Below are positions 44,774 to 53,010 of a DNA stretch of 64,000 nt, piece after piece; position 1 is the stretch's first letter, and every line of letters begins with the position of its first letter. The position numbers and the translations under genes were made by a program. Under the pieces are notes generated by a model, which saw only the letters and a list, made by a program, of their open reading frames with translations, made no database searches and was not told the origin of the DNA. Source of the DNA: Terriglobia bacterium (GTDB lineage Bacteria > Acidobacteriota > Terriglobia > Terriglobales > Acidobacteriaceae); the NCBI GenBank assembly GCA_020072585.1, contig JAIQGL010000018.1, positions 142,376 to 206,375 on the forward strand, given 5' to 3'.

Positions 44774-44789
44774 TGGCCCTGCAGTTGCT
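44774..44789 (+). promoter_or_regulatory. Candidate sigma-54 promoter before the LanB-like gene
   Basis: TGGCCCTGCAGTTGCT matches TGGCACG-N4-TTGCW at ten of twelve fixed positions with exact spacing, 75 bp upstream of the ATG at 44864. It lies in the 332-bp gap 44532-44863, the largest inside the third operon, which has no convincing gene. A TGCCGTTGCGGCA dyad lies just upstream, at about 44739-44751. Confidence 0.58.
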
Positions 44790-44863
44790 TATCTTTTGTT
44801 GACAGAGCAGGCTGACAGAAGCCAGATCTAAACCGTAGTCGATAGAACGAGGGACGAAAACCA

Positions 44864-47362
44864 ATGCTAGTGGAAACAGAAGCGCCACAAACAGCCGTCC
44901 AGGAAGAGTCACAGACGCAGCGCAAGTATGCGCTGGCGCGCAACTTTGTGCTTCGGATGACTGGCTTCCCCACGGAAGTCATTCACTCCGCGGCTTCTCA
45001 GGAGCTTTCTGGGGCAGCCGACAAGTCATTTGTTCTCAGCGCCCGCACCGTAGCGGCAGCCCAGACACTGCTATCTTCCGACGCAACTTTAAGCCGTAGC
45101 CTGCGGCGACGTCTGAAACGTGGAAAAGCAGTAGCTGAAGGCTCCCAGGAAGGTCCGGAAGAAGAATTGCTGCAAGGCGCCGCACGCGAGCAACTTGAGG
45201 AATACAAGGATCTATACGCTCTGGAACAAGCGCACCACAAGAAAACAGCGGAGCTTTATGAGCAGGAATACCATCGCGCCTTGAAGTTGCTCTATGAATT
45301 TGTAGTCAGTGAACCCTTTCAGCACATTCTTCTACTGTCCACGCCTGAGCTTGCAAGATTTACGCCCAAGGACGCAACGATTCCCACAGTCCGCAACAGC
45401 CATATTCGCCAGCGCGAATTTACCTGGATTTCCTATCTGCAACGGCTCGCTACCAAGAATGAAACCATCAGCTTCTTCGGCCCTTGCGCCTGGGGCAAAT
45501 TTGACGCTCAAGAGCCTGCGGCGGCGGCTATTGAATTGTCTGAGCAGCAGGTAGTGGACCGCGAGGTCTATGTTGAACGATGGGTGTGCGAAGCACTGGC
45601 TCAATTAATTGCGTCGGACAAAGACGCACAGGAACTGCTGCCGGTGCGGCTTGCTGATGACGTAAGTGTGAAGGAAGAAGAAGCGGTCTTCCTCTTGAGT
45701 GGAAAGACTTTTGCTTTGTCCGCGGAGGAGCGGGAGGTCTTACCGGCTTTTGAGCTTGCATCGCGCATCGGACCTCAGGGACCTGCCATTGAGAGCCTGA
45801 TCGAACGCAAAGTTCTTATACGCGAATTGCAAGTGCCCATCGCGCCTTATCCATTTGAAGCGTTGTGTCGCATTGTTGCTTCCTGGCCTGAACATCCGGC
45901 AAAAGAAAAATGGAGCGCACGGCTGGGGGAAATAGAGAATGCGCGTGCTGTGATTGAACAAACGACTGATCTGGAAGGTAGACGCGCCGCTCTGGAAGCA
46001 ATGACTCACGCCGTAAAAGAAACTGGAGCTGATGGACAACGTGACTCACAGGCACTCTACGCGTCCAGGCTGCCCGTGAATGAAGATTGTAAACTCGGCA
46101 TTCACAAGTTAACACTCGGCCAGCCGATGATCGAACAATTGCTGGACGATCTGGCCCCCTGGTATGACTTGTGGCGGGACATGGCAGGACTGTTTACCAC
46201 GCGCCTGCATGAATCGTTGCAGCAAATCTGGCAATCTTTAGGCGGACAGCCGGTCCCTCTTCCTGTGTTCCTTCAGGCCTGCAGCAAAAAAGGTGTTCCT
46301 TTCAAGTCAACCGGCGGCACCGCATTGGTGCACGGACTGGAGGATGAGATACAGGAGGCATGGCGGAAACAGCTTGGCGATCGATGGACTGAGCCAGTGG
46401 TCACGCTGACGGAAGAAGACACTTCTTTCCTGCGCTCCAATTTCAAATTTCGCCGCATGAAGTCTTTTGACAACATGGCGCCTGACATTCAGATCATTGC
46501 ACCGAATGCCAAATCTTTGTCGGACGGAAACTGGAGTCTGCTACTGGCAGAGATTCATCCTGACTTCACCAAATGGCAACATTGCTTTTATGTCTGGTGC
46601 CCTGATAAGGACGAATATGCCAGGGATTATGCGCACCAGGGCGGACATGAGCCAGCGGTGGTCGTCGGCAACTATCCGCCGTTCTTTGCCAGCGCCCACA
46701 TTACGCTGTGCATCTTCCCCCATACGCATGACTGGACTTTCGTGGGCGTTCCGGCGCCGGAAGGCGCGCAGAGCATCCGCTCAGCGGAGACACTGGTTGA
46801 AGTTACAGCAGATGATGTGCTGCTGCTACACCAGGACCGCGTTTTGGGTTCCTTGTTGAACACCTGGAACACAGCATTAAACACTCACCGGCTGGAGTTA
46901 AACGGCGGTAGAGACCACAGCCCCAGGTTGCAGGTTGGCCGGGCCATTGTGCAACGGGAAACCTGGACCCTGCAACCGGATGAAGAGTTGCGTCAGGCAG
47001 CCGAAACCGGCGGATATGCGGCATTCTCAGCATTCCGTAAATTCCGTACACAAAACAGCTTGCCGGAAACTTCTTTCGTTCGCGGCTGTATGCCACAAAG
47101 GTTGAATTTCCATAAGGATGTGAAGCCCATGTTCATGGACTTCCGCAATCCGCTCTTGATTGAGGTCTTAAGCAAGCTTACGACGCGTTTCCGCCGGATC
47201 GCCATCAGCGAGATGCTGCCCCGCATTGAAGATTGCTGGCTTGAAGGGGCGGCCGGAGGTCATTACTCCTGCGAATTTCGCACCGTAGTGATGGCAACGC
47301 AGGAATCACGGAACGCTGACGCGGTTCAACAGCAAGCCGATCAAAGTACGCCCGTAGCTTAG
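44864..47362 (+). CDS. Lantibiotic dehydratase (LanB) N-terminal domain-like protein
   Basis: 832 residues. FVLRMTGFPTEVI near the start and YLQRLATKNETISFFGPCAWGKFD (about residues 188-210) resemble the LanB glutamylation domain, where the equivalent motif reads R-x-TPFGLFAG. The tail (about 740-832: PQRLNFHKDVKPMFMDFRNPLLIEVL) is not recognisable as the LanB elimination domain. LanB-type domains use aminoacyl-tRNA to glutamylate Ser/Thr, and related PEARL enzymes add amino acids from tRNA to a peptide C-terminus. No lanthipeptide precursor or cyclase is seen. GAGGGA lies nine bases before the ATG; the stop overlaps a GTG of the next gene. Its substrate may be a carrier-bound threonine or aminoacyl unit, by inference. 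Confidence 0.68.
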   Translation: MLVETEAPQTAVQEESQTQRKYALARNFVLRMTGFPTEVIHSAASQELSGAADKSFVLSARTVAAAQTLLSSDATLSRSLRRRLKRGKAVAEGSQEGPEEELLQGAAREQLEEYKDLYALEQAHHKKTAELYEQEYHRALKLLYEFVVSEPFQHILLLSTPELARFTPKDATIPTVRNSHIRQREFTWISYLQRLATKNETISFFGPCAWGKFDAQEPAAAAIELSEQQVVDREVYVERWVCEALAQLIASDKDAQELLPVRLADDVSVKEEEAVFLLSGKTFALSAEEREVLPAFELASRIGPQGPAIESLIERKVLIRELQVPIAPYPFEALCRIVASWPEHPAKEKWSARLGEIENARAVIEQTTDLEGRRAALEAMTHAVKETGADGQRDSQALYASRLPVNEDCKLGIHKLTLGQPMIEQLLDDLAPWYDLWRDMAGLFTTRLHESLQQIWQSLGGQPVPLPVFLQACSKKGVPFKSTGGTALVHGLEDEIQEAWRKQLGDRWTEPVVTLTEEDTSFLRSNFKFRRMKSFDNMAPDIQIIAPNAKSLSDGNWSLLLAEIHPDFTKWQHCFYVWCPDKDEYARDYAHQGGHEPAVVVGNYPPFFASAHITLCIFPHTHDWTFVGVPAPEGAQSIRSAETLVEVTADDVLLLHQDRVLGSLLNTWNTALNTHRLELNGGRDHSPRLQVGRAIVQRETWTLQPDEELRQAAETGGYAAFSAFRKFRTQNSLPETSFVRGCMPQRLNFHKDVKPMFMDFRNPLLIEVLSKLTTRFRRIAISEMLPRIEDCWLEGAAGGHYSCEFRTVVMATQESRNADAVQQQADQSTPVA

Positions 47363-47385
47363 TGGCGAGAAAGGCAGTGACGATC

Positions 47386-48159
47386 ATGAGTAACTCCAGC
47401 GCGAATTCTGGTTTGTCCCGGCGTTCGCATCAATCGCCCCCTCCTCTCATCTGCCTTCCGTTCGCGGGAGCGGGCCCTTCGTTTTTCAAGGATTGGGTTC
47501 CTCTGACAAGTTCGCTCGACATTGTTGCTCCACAACTTCCCGGACGGGAGAAGCGCTTTCTTGAAGAGCCTTACCGGGACGTGAGTCAGGCGATTACGGG
47601 GATACTTGAGGAAGTTTTGCAGATGATTGGAAAGCGCAATCGCGTAAATATTTTTGGTCACAGCCTGGGAGCCGTGCTGGCTTATGAGTTGGCTCACCGT
47701 CTAGCCGGCATACAGGGGGTTCAGGTTGAGCATCTGGTTGTCAGCGGCTCTCCTGGACCGTGGACGCCACGGCAACGACGGGCCACGGGAATGGATGATG
47801 AGGGCTTTATTGGTCAGGTCCGGGAATTTGCCGGGTATGACCATCCGGCGCTGAACGATCCCGACATGCGAGAGATGTTATTGCCGTTGCTGCGCGCCGA
47901 TGTGGAAATGCACGAGAACTACTATCCGCCCGAAGGACAGATGCTTGAGGTCCCGATCATGTCAGTGCGCGGAACGGATGATGAATTGGTGAGCCGAGAC
48001 GAAGCAGTTCAATGGCAAACCGCGACCACCATGCCGCTTCAGCTGATCGAAATACCGGGCGGCCATATGTATCTCACGAAATCGCCTGACAAGCTTTTGC
48101 GCCGGATTGAAAGCCTGGTCAGTACGCCGGCGGTTGCGCCGGAATGGTCCCCTGTCTAA
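47386..48159 (+). CDS. Type II thioesterase (second copy)
   Basis: About 257 residues of alpha/beta hydrolase: LICLPFAGAGPSFFKDW, nucleophile GHSLGAVLAYEL (about 91) and catalytic His in GGHMYLTK. It is a typical NRPS/PKS editing enzyme. Having one in each of two operons suggests separate jobs, perhaps one for the peptide line and one for the acyl line. The ATG at 47386 is preferred; GTGs at 47377 and 47362 are in frame, the latter overlapping the upstream stop. Confidence 0.83.
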   Translation: MSNSSANSGLSRRSHQSPPPLICLPFAGAGPSFFKDWVPLTSSLDIVAPQLPGREKRFLEEPYRDVSQAITGILEEVLQMIGKRNRVNIFGHSLGAVLAYELAHRLAGIQGVQVEHLVVSGSPGPWTPRQRRATGMDDEGFIGQVREFAGYDHPALNDPDMREMLLPLLRADVEMHENYYPPEGQMLEVPIMSVRGTDDELVSRDEAVQWQTATTMPLQLIEIPGGHMYLTKSPDKLLRRIESLVSTPAVAPEWSPV

Positions 48160-48176
48160 CACAAAGGAGTAACAAC

Positions 48177-49001
48177 GTGCGACTCACTGGAAAAGTTGCG
48201 CTGGTGACTGGAGCCGCCCGCGGGCTGGGGCGGGCTTGTGCCGTCAATTTTGCGAAACAAGGGGCCGATGTTGTGCTGCTTGATATTGCGCGTGACCTGC
48301 CCGGGGTGCCCTACCAACTTGGATCAGAAAGCCAGCTTAACTACACGGCGCATCTGTGCCGCGCGGAAGGCGTTGCAGTTCTAGCCATCCCGGTAGATGT
48401 GCGGGACCTGGGCGCAGTGCAGCGAGTGGTGCAGCTGGCGCTGGAGCGTTTTGGCCGGGTCGATGTGCTCTTGAACAGCGCCGGCATTGCTGCTCCTTCA
48501 GGAAAAAGCACTCATGAGATTACGGAAGCAGAATGGCAACTCATGATTGACGTTGACCTTACAGGCGCGTGGAAGATGATCAAGGCCATTGGTCCCTCCA
48601 TGACAGCACGAAGGGCAGGCAGCATCATCAACATCTCTTCCACGGCAGGTCTTGTGGGATACCGCAATTTTGCCGGATATGTCACCGCCAAGCACGGCGT
48701 GGTCGGTTTGACGCGGGCGGTTGCCCTGGACTACGCGCCGCTGAAAGTGCGCGTGAACGCCGTGTGTCCGGGCTCTGTGCGTGACGATTCGAAGGTAGAA
48801 GGACGGATGCTCTCGGAAATTGCCCGTTGTCTGGATGTGCCGGTGGCCGAGCATGAGGAAGCTTTTGTCCAGGCACAGCCAATGAACGCTCTGATCGAAC
48901 CCGATGACGTAGCGTCGGCGGCAGCATGGCTGGCTTCCGATGAGTCGCGTCAGGTAACTGGCAGCGTTTTAACCGTTGATGGAGGGTTTACCTCCCGCTA
49001 G
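48177..49001 (+). CDS. Short-chain dehydrogenase/reductase, possibly mycofactocin-type
   Basis: 274 residues. VALVTGAARGLGRACAVNFAKQGADVVLLDI binds the nicotinamide cofactor; the catalytic Y168 and K172 lie in YVTAK; SGSVLTVDGGFTSR ends it. After the second strand there is an insertion around PGVPYQLGSESQLNYTAHL that resembles SDRs which hold their NAD tightly and pass electrons to mycofactocin. No mycofactocin genes are seen, so it may simply be a ketoreductase for the acyl chain, otherwise missing from the operon. AAAGGAG lies seven bases before the GTG. Confidence 0.78.
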   Translation: MRLTGKVALVTGAARGLGRACAVNFAKQGADVVLLDIARDLPGVPYQLGSESQLNYTAHLCRAEGVAVLAIPVDVRDLGAVQRVVQLALERFGRVDVLLNSAGIAAPSGKSTHEITEAEWQLMIDVDLTGAWKMIKAIGPSMTARRAGSIINISSTAGLVGYRNFAGYVTAKHGVVGLTRAVALDYAPLKVRVNAVCPGSVRDDSKVEGRMLSEIARCLDVPVAEHEEAFVQAQPMNALIEPDDVASAAAWLASDESRQVTGSVLTVDGGFTSR

Positions 49002-49021
49002 TCGACTGGAGACCAAGTCCC

Positions 49022-52000
49022 ATGCTCATAACGCAAACAGCAGATGAAACCCGAGCTATACCCAAGCCAGCACGAGTCTCTCAACTGACCGACGTTCAGT
49101 TGTCACATTTGCGAGGCAAAACCGGCAGCAGCGCTGCTGCGGCTTGCCACGCGGTTCGCTATCGCCTGGCGGCGCCGGTTGACCTGATCACCCTGCGTGA
49201 GAAGTTTGAAGAGGCTATTCAATCCTGGCAGACGCAGCAAGGCGAAGAAGACAACTCTGCCCGCATGCCCAGGTTGTGGATGGAGTCAGTTCCGGGCGGG
49301 GCAGATTCGCAGATTGCCGAACGCCAGCGCAACTCAGAATTAATGCGTCCAGTGGAACTCCTGGATGGACCACCCTGCCGGGCCGTGCTTCTTCAATATC
49401 AGGACAGAACTGCTGATTTCATCGTGGTCGCCCATCGTGCCGTGCTGGACCGCAAGACTTTGTTGTGGATTGCAGGGGCCCCATTCCGGGGCGACAGCGA
49501 CTCTCTGTCCTCTTCTACCAGTCCTTCATTCTTACTTGAAAAATCAGATGCGCTCACTCGTGAGCAGTATGTGGATGAGCTACGCAATGGCAACTACTCC
49601 TCTCGCGTGGACTGGGGAATGGGTAATGAGAGAGATACGGGTAGCAAACTTCTCCAGCAATGGGCAGATTTTAAAGAAGGCATTGACCCGGCCTCATTTC
49701 TTTCCGCGGTCGCTGTGGTTCTGGCCCGATATAGCGGCCAGTCAGCCCCGGTGATTGCTGCGCTTGCAACAGATCCAGAAGAACGAGAAGGCATCAGCGC
49801 GAATGAAGGAATGGCGTTAGTACCTCTATCGTATGACGCAAACCTTTCTGCCAAAGACCTTCTGGGAAGAACCGCCCAAAGATTGTCGAACCCGGTCTGG
49901 TATACGGCCTCCCTTGCGGGAACCCTGGCCAGCAACTGTGAGAACCGGGGAGAAGTACTTGCCGGTGTATTATTCGCCGCCGATCATCTTGAAGTTTCAG
50001 GTAACGCCATTGCCGCGGAATATGTTCCCTGTCTGGCAGCTCCATTCCCGCTCACCTTCACCTGCTCCCGCGAAAGAAATGGCGACTATCGCCTGACCGG
50101 CCTCTTCCGTTTGAAAGATTTTGCTCCCTCGGTGGTGGCGCAGTTCATGAATGCGATCGTCCGTGTTCATGGAGCATTGCGCCGTTACCCTGACGTGACG
50201 CTGGAAGGCATTGACATGTTGAGCGCTGTGGAGCGCGACCAGTTAGCCGAATTGGCGCGTCCCGGCAGCAAACTGGACATTCCAGATGAACGCATTGAAT
50301 CTGTGTTCAGCAAAAGAGCGCTGGAGCATCCACAAGCCCTCGCGTTGTCTTATGGTGAAGACCGTTTGACTTATCGTGAATTGGAAGAACATTCCAATCG
50401 GATGGCACAGGCATTGCGTGACTGTGGCGTTCGCAATGGCGACCGAGTGGGCGTCTGCATGGAACGCTCGCTTGAACTTGTGGAAGTCCTGCTGGCTATT
50501 CTCAAGGCCGGAGCGGCTTATGTGCCCATGGATCCAGCCTATCCCGCCGATCGAATCTCATACACGATTCAGGATGCGCAGATCAAAATTGTTGTAGCTT
50601 CAGTCAAAGGGTTTCAGGCCAGCCAGGGCGTTCGCATGCTTGAGGCACAGGAATTGCTGAAGATGGTGCCCCGATGCCACGAAGCTCCGCCCAGCAACGC
50701 ATCGGCTTCAGATGCCGCCTACGTTATCTATACTTCCGGCTCTACCGGCCGGCCAAAGGGCGTGGTCATCCCACACAGTAACGTCGTGGCCCTGCTGGCC
50801 GCCACCACTGAGGATTTTGAGCTTTCACAAAAAGATACGTGGACGCTGTTTCATTCCAGCGCTTTCGATTTCTCCGTGTGGGAAATCTGGGGCTGCCTCC
50901 TCACCGGCGGACATCTGGTCGTAGCACCGTACTGGATCATCCGGAATCCGGAAGAGTTTGCAGAGTTGCTGGCCAAGGAGAACGTGACGGTCCTGAACCA
51001 GACGCCTTCAGCATTCGCGCAACTTCTGGATGTTGATCGCAACCACCCTCTCACTTCCAGCTTACGGCTGGTGATTTTTGGCGGTGAACCTCTGGAGGCA
51101 CGGATGCTCCTGCCCTGGTTTGACCGTCATCCGGAATTTGAATGCCGCATGGTCAACATGTTTGGCATCACGGAGACCACGGTACATGTGACCCTGGAAA
51201 CTATCACTCGCGAACACGCACTTGCCGGCTCCAAATCCGTTGGCCATGCCATGCCAGGCTGGTACTACTATGTGATGGATACGGCGGGTCGTCCGCTTCC
51301 CCCGGGGATTGCGGGGGAGATTTATGTCGGCGGCGCCGGCGTGGCGCAGTATTACCTTAACCGGCCAGAGCTCACAGCACAGCGCTTTGTCCCCGATCCT
51401 TACACGGGTGAGCGCATCTATCGCAGTGGAGACAAGGGCAGACTGCGTCCTGATGGGCGACTGGAGCATCTGGGACGCCTGGATACGCAGGTAAAGATTC
51501 GTGGCTTCAGGATTGAACTAGATGAGATTCGCTCCATGATTCTGGAAGCGCCGGGCGTACACACCGCTGCCGTCGTGTTACATCAGGATGACCCAAAGGA
51601 CCCAGCGACGGCCAAACTTTGCGGGTATGTGGTACTCAATGGAGGCAATGTCTCCGAAGTCCGCAGCCATATTGCCCGCATGCTGCCGGAGTACATGGTT
51701 CCTTCTGCGTTGATTGAAATGCCAGCGCTGCCGCTCACTCAGAACGGCAAGCTTGACACCAAAAAGCTGCCGCCACCCTCCAGAAATGGGCACCGCCATC
51801 ACGATATGCAGTCCGCTCGTAATAATAATGAGGAAAACGCAGACGGATTGACCTCTTCCATGCTGCAGATCTGGGAGACCGTGCTGGGAGTCCCGGTTGG
51901 GCTGGATGACAATTTCTTTGATCTTGGCGGTAACTCTCTATATGCGATGCGCATTGCAACGGCCATGCGCAACCAGGGTCTGCCACCGCTGCCGGTACGC

Positions 52001-52054
52001 GAACTGTATGTCCAGCAGACGATACGGAGACTGGGTGCTTCGTTGAAGCGCTAA
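49022..52054 (+). CDS. Nonribosomal peptide synthetase 3: C*-A(Thr)-T
   Basis: 1010 residues. The N-terminal ~400 are a worn condensation domain: the active site reads HRAVLDR (about 137), so the catalytic second His is Arg and it is probably inactive. The A domain (about 420-930) has LTYREL, YTSGSTGRPKG, AFDFSVW (about 614) and GITETTVH (about 714), with LTQNGK at the end. Its specificity positions read D-F-W-N-I-G-M-V-H, the standard threonine code. The carrier has GGNSLY (about 969). With an inactive C domain and no thioesterase, it looks like a threonine-loading module. Its Thr could pass to NRPS1, be processed by the LanB-like protein, or be altered on the carrier. It is the last gene of the third operon. 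Confidence 0.87.
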   Translation: MLITQTADETRAIPKPARVSQLTDVQLSHLRGKTGSSAAAACHAVRYRLAAPVDLITLREKFEEAIQSWQTQQGEEDNSARMPRLWMESVPGGADSQIAERQRNSELMRPVELLDGPPCRAVLLQYQDRTADFIVVAHRAVLDRKTLLWIAGAPFRGDSDSLSSSTSPSFLLEKSDALTREQYVDELRNGNYSSRVDWGMGNERDTGSKLLQQWADFKEGIDPASFLSAVAVVLARYSGQSAPVIAALATDPEEREGISANEGMALVPLSYDANLSAKDLLGRTAQRLSNPVWYTASLAGTLASNCENRGEVLAGVLFAADHLEVSGNAIAAEYVPCLAAPFPLTFTCSRERNGDYRLTGLFRLKDFAPSVVAQFMNAIVRVHGALRRYPDVTLEGIDMLSAVERDQLAELARPGSKLDIPDERIESVFSKRALEHPQALALSYGEDRLTYRELEEHSNRMAQALRDCGVRNGDRVGVCMERSLELVEVLLAILKAGAAYVPMDPAYPADRISYTIQDAQIKIVVASVKGFQASQGVRMLEAQELLKMVPRCHEAPPSNASASDAAYVIYTSGSTGRPKGVVIPHSNVVALLAATTEDFELSQKDTWTLFHSSAFDFSVWEIWGCLLTGGHLVVAPYWIIRNPEEFAELLAKENVTVLNQTPSAFAQLLDVDRNHPLTSSLRLVIFGGEPLEARMLLPWFDRHPEFECRMVNMFGITETTVHVTLETITREHALAGSKSVGHAMPGWYYYVMDTAGRPLPPGIAGEIYVGGAGVAQYYLNRPELTAQRFVPDPYTGERIYRSGDKGRLRPDGRLEHLGRLDTQVKIRGFRIELDEIRSMILEAPGVHTAAVVLHQDDPKDPATAKLCGYVVLNGGNVSEVRSHIARMLPEYMVPSALIEMPALPLTQNGKLDTKKLPPPSRNGHRHHDMQSARNNNEENADGLTSSMLQIWETVLGVPVGLDDNFFDLGGNSLYAMRIATAMRNQGLPPLPVRELYVQQTIRRLGASLKR

Positions 52055-52147
52055 CGCGGAGACAGCTCGCCTGTTCTCCATCCTGAGCGTTTCTGGAACG
52101 CAACTTATTTTCTTGCCAATGCTTCTCACTTAAATGGGAGGAAGCAG

Positions 52148-52378
52148 ATGGCAACCAAGAAAAGACCAAGTTCAAGAAAAAAATCTGGAGGCCGCAAGTA
52201 TGGCGCTGCCGCCAGCAAAACCATAAAGAGCGCAATGCACAGAAAGAAACAAGGTACACTTCGTTCCGGCAAAGGCGGTAAGGGCGGCAAGGTAACGAGC
52301 CGCAAGCAGGCCATCGCGATCGGACTTTCTGAAGCACGAAAGAAGGGCGCCAAGGTTCCCCCAAAAAAAGCTGCCTGA
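52148..52378 (+). CDS. Small basic DUF6496-type protein
   Basis: 76 residues, very rich in Lys, Arg, Gly and Ser: SSRKKSGGRKYG, HRKKQGTLRSGKGGKGGK, then the conserved tail KSRKQAIAIGLSEARKKGA-like. This pattern is the DUF6496 family, whose function is not known; the charge suggests nucleic-acid binding. The ATG follows GGGAGGAAGCAG. It lies just after the biosynthetic cluster and is probably unrelated to it. Confidence 0.8.
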   Translation: MATKKRPSSRKKSGGRKYGAAASKTIKSAMHRKKQGTLRSGKGGKGGKVTSRKQAIAIGLSEARKKGAKVPPKKAA

Positions 52379-52476
52379 TTGGCCTTACTCAACAATCGAA
52401 ATCTTTACTTTCTTCAACTCTCGAGAATTAGGATATGCGCGAGCCATTAGCTGTTTTGACAAGTAATCAGGAAAGG

Positions 52477-52506
52477 CCGGTAGTGTCCTAATTAGGACAC
52501 TACCGG
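52477..52506. repeat. 30-bp perfect palindrome containing TGTCC-N6-GGACA
   Basis: A gapless, perfectly self-complementary 30-mer starts CCGGTAG and ends CTACCGG. Its middle 16 bases (52484-52499) read TGTCCTAATTAGGACA, the same TGTCC-N6-GGACA frame as the permease enhancer dyads. It has no T-run, so it is a poor intrinsic terminator. It lies 99 bp after the DUF6496 gene and about 140 bp before the next gene. It may be an operator or the relic of a small inverted-repeat element. Confidence 0.6.
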
Positions 52507-52647
52507 AAAGACAGACCCAGGTTTTTTGAACTCTATGACAGCAAACCGCATTGCCGGAGTGCGCAATGGGGCGCCAATAAAGTACAATGGTAAAAAGGCG
52601 GGCTGTATTGGGCTCTCCTCTTCAAATTCCCTCGATCAGGAGTGCTC

Positions 52648-52860
52648 ATGGCAGGAAGCTCACGTACAACATTTGCAAAGAGACAAAAAGAGCGTGCCCG
52701 GCAGGAGAAGCAGGCCGAAAAAGCCCAGCGCAAGCAGCAACGCAAACAACAAGACCAGCAGCCGGACCAGGATGTGACAGCTGCCGAAAAACCCAAAGAT
52801 TTGACCATTACCCTGGACGAGGAAGGCTTGCCGCAAGGCTTCGGCTTTCACGATTTTTAA
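52648..52860 (+). CDS. Small highly charged protein of unknown function
   Basis: About 70 residues: a basic Gln/Lys/Arg-rich helix (FAKRQKERARQEKQAEKAQRK, likely extended or coiled) followed by an acidic tail LTITLDEEGLPQGFGFHDF. I recognise no characterised family by function; similar short proteins occur widely in acidobacteria and deltaproteobacteria. CAGGAGT lies just upstream of the ATG at 52648. It stands alone on the plus strand. Confidence 0.65.
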   Translation: MAGSSRTTFAKRQKERARQEKQAEKAQRKQQRKQQDQQPDQDVTAAEKPKDLTITLDEEGLPQGFGFHDF

Positions 52861-53010
52861 CCGCTTTCCCCAGCGGAGCACACCCCCTAAAGGTGTAGAA
52901 TCTATCTGAGCAGTTTAGTTGTCCTCGACTCAGATAGACATATTTCCCGCTTTTGTCCTGCCTATTTCTGCTGAGAACAGCCCAACCCAAGCATACGACA
53001 AGGAGTCGCA

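Noticed and set aside
44569..44815. Short open frames of 76-77 codons just before the LanB-like gene, possible precursor peptides
   Set aside because: They overlap each other and the sigma-54-like element, lack a leader/core pattern and have no ribosome site; codon use looks non-coding.
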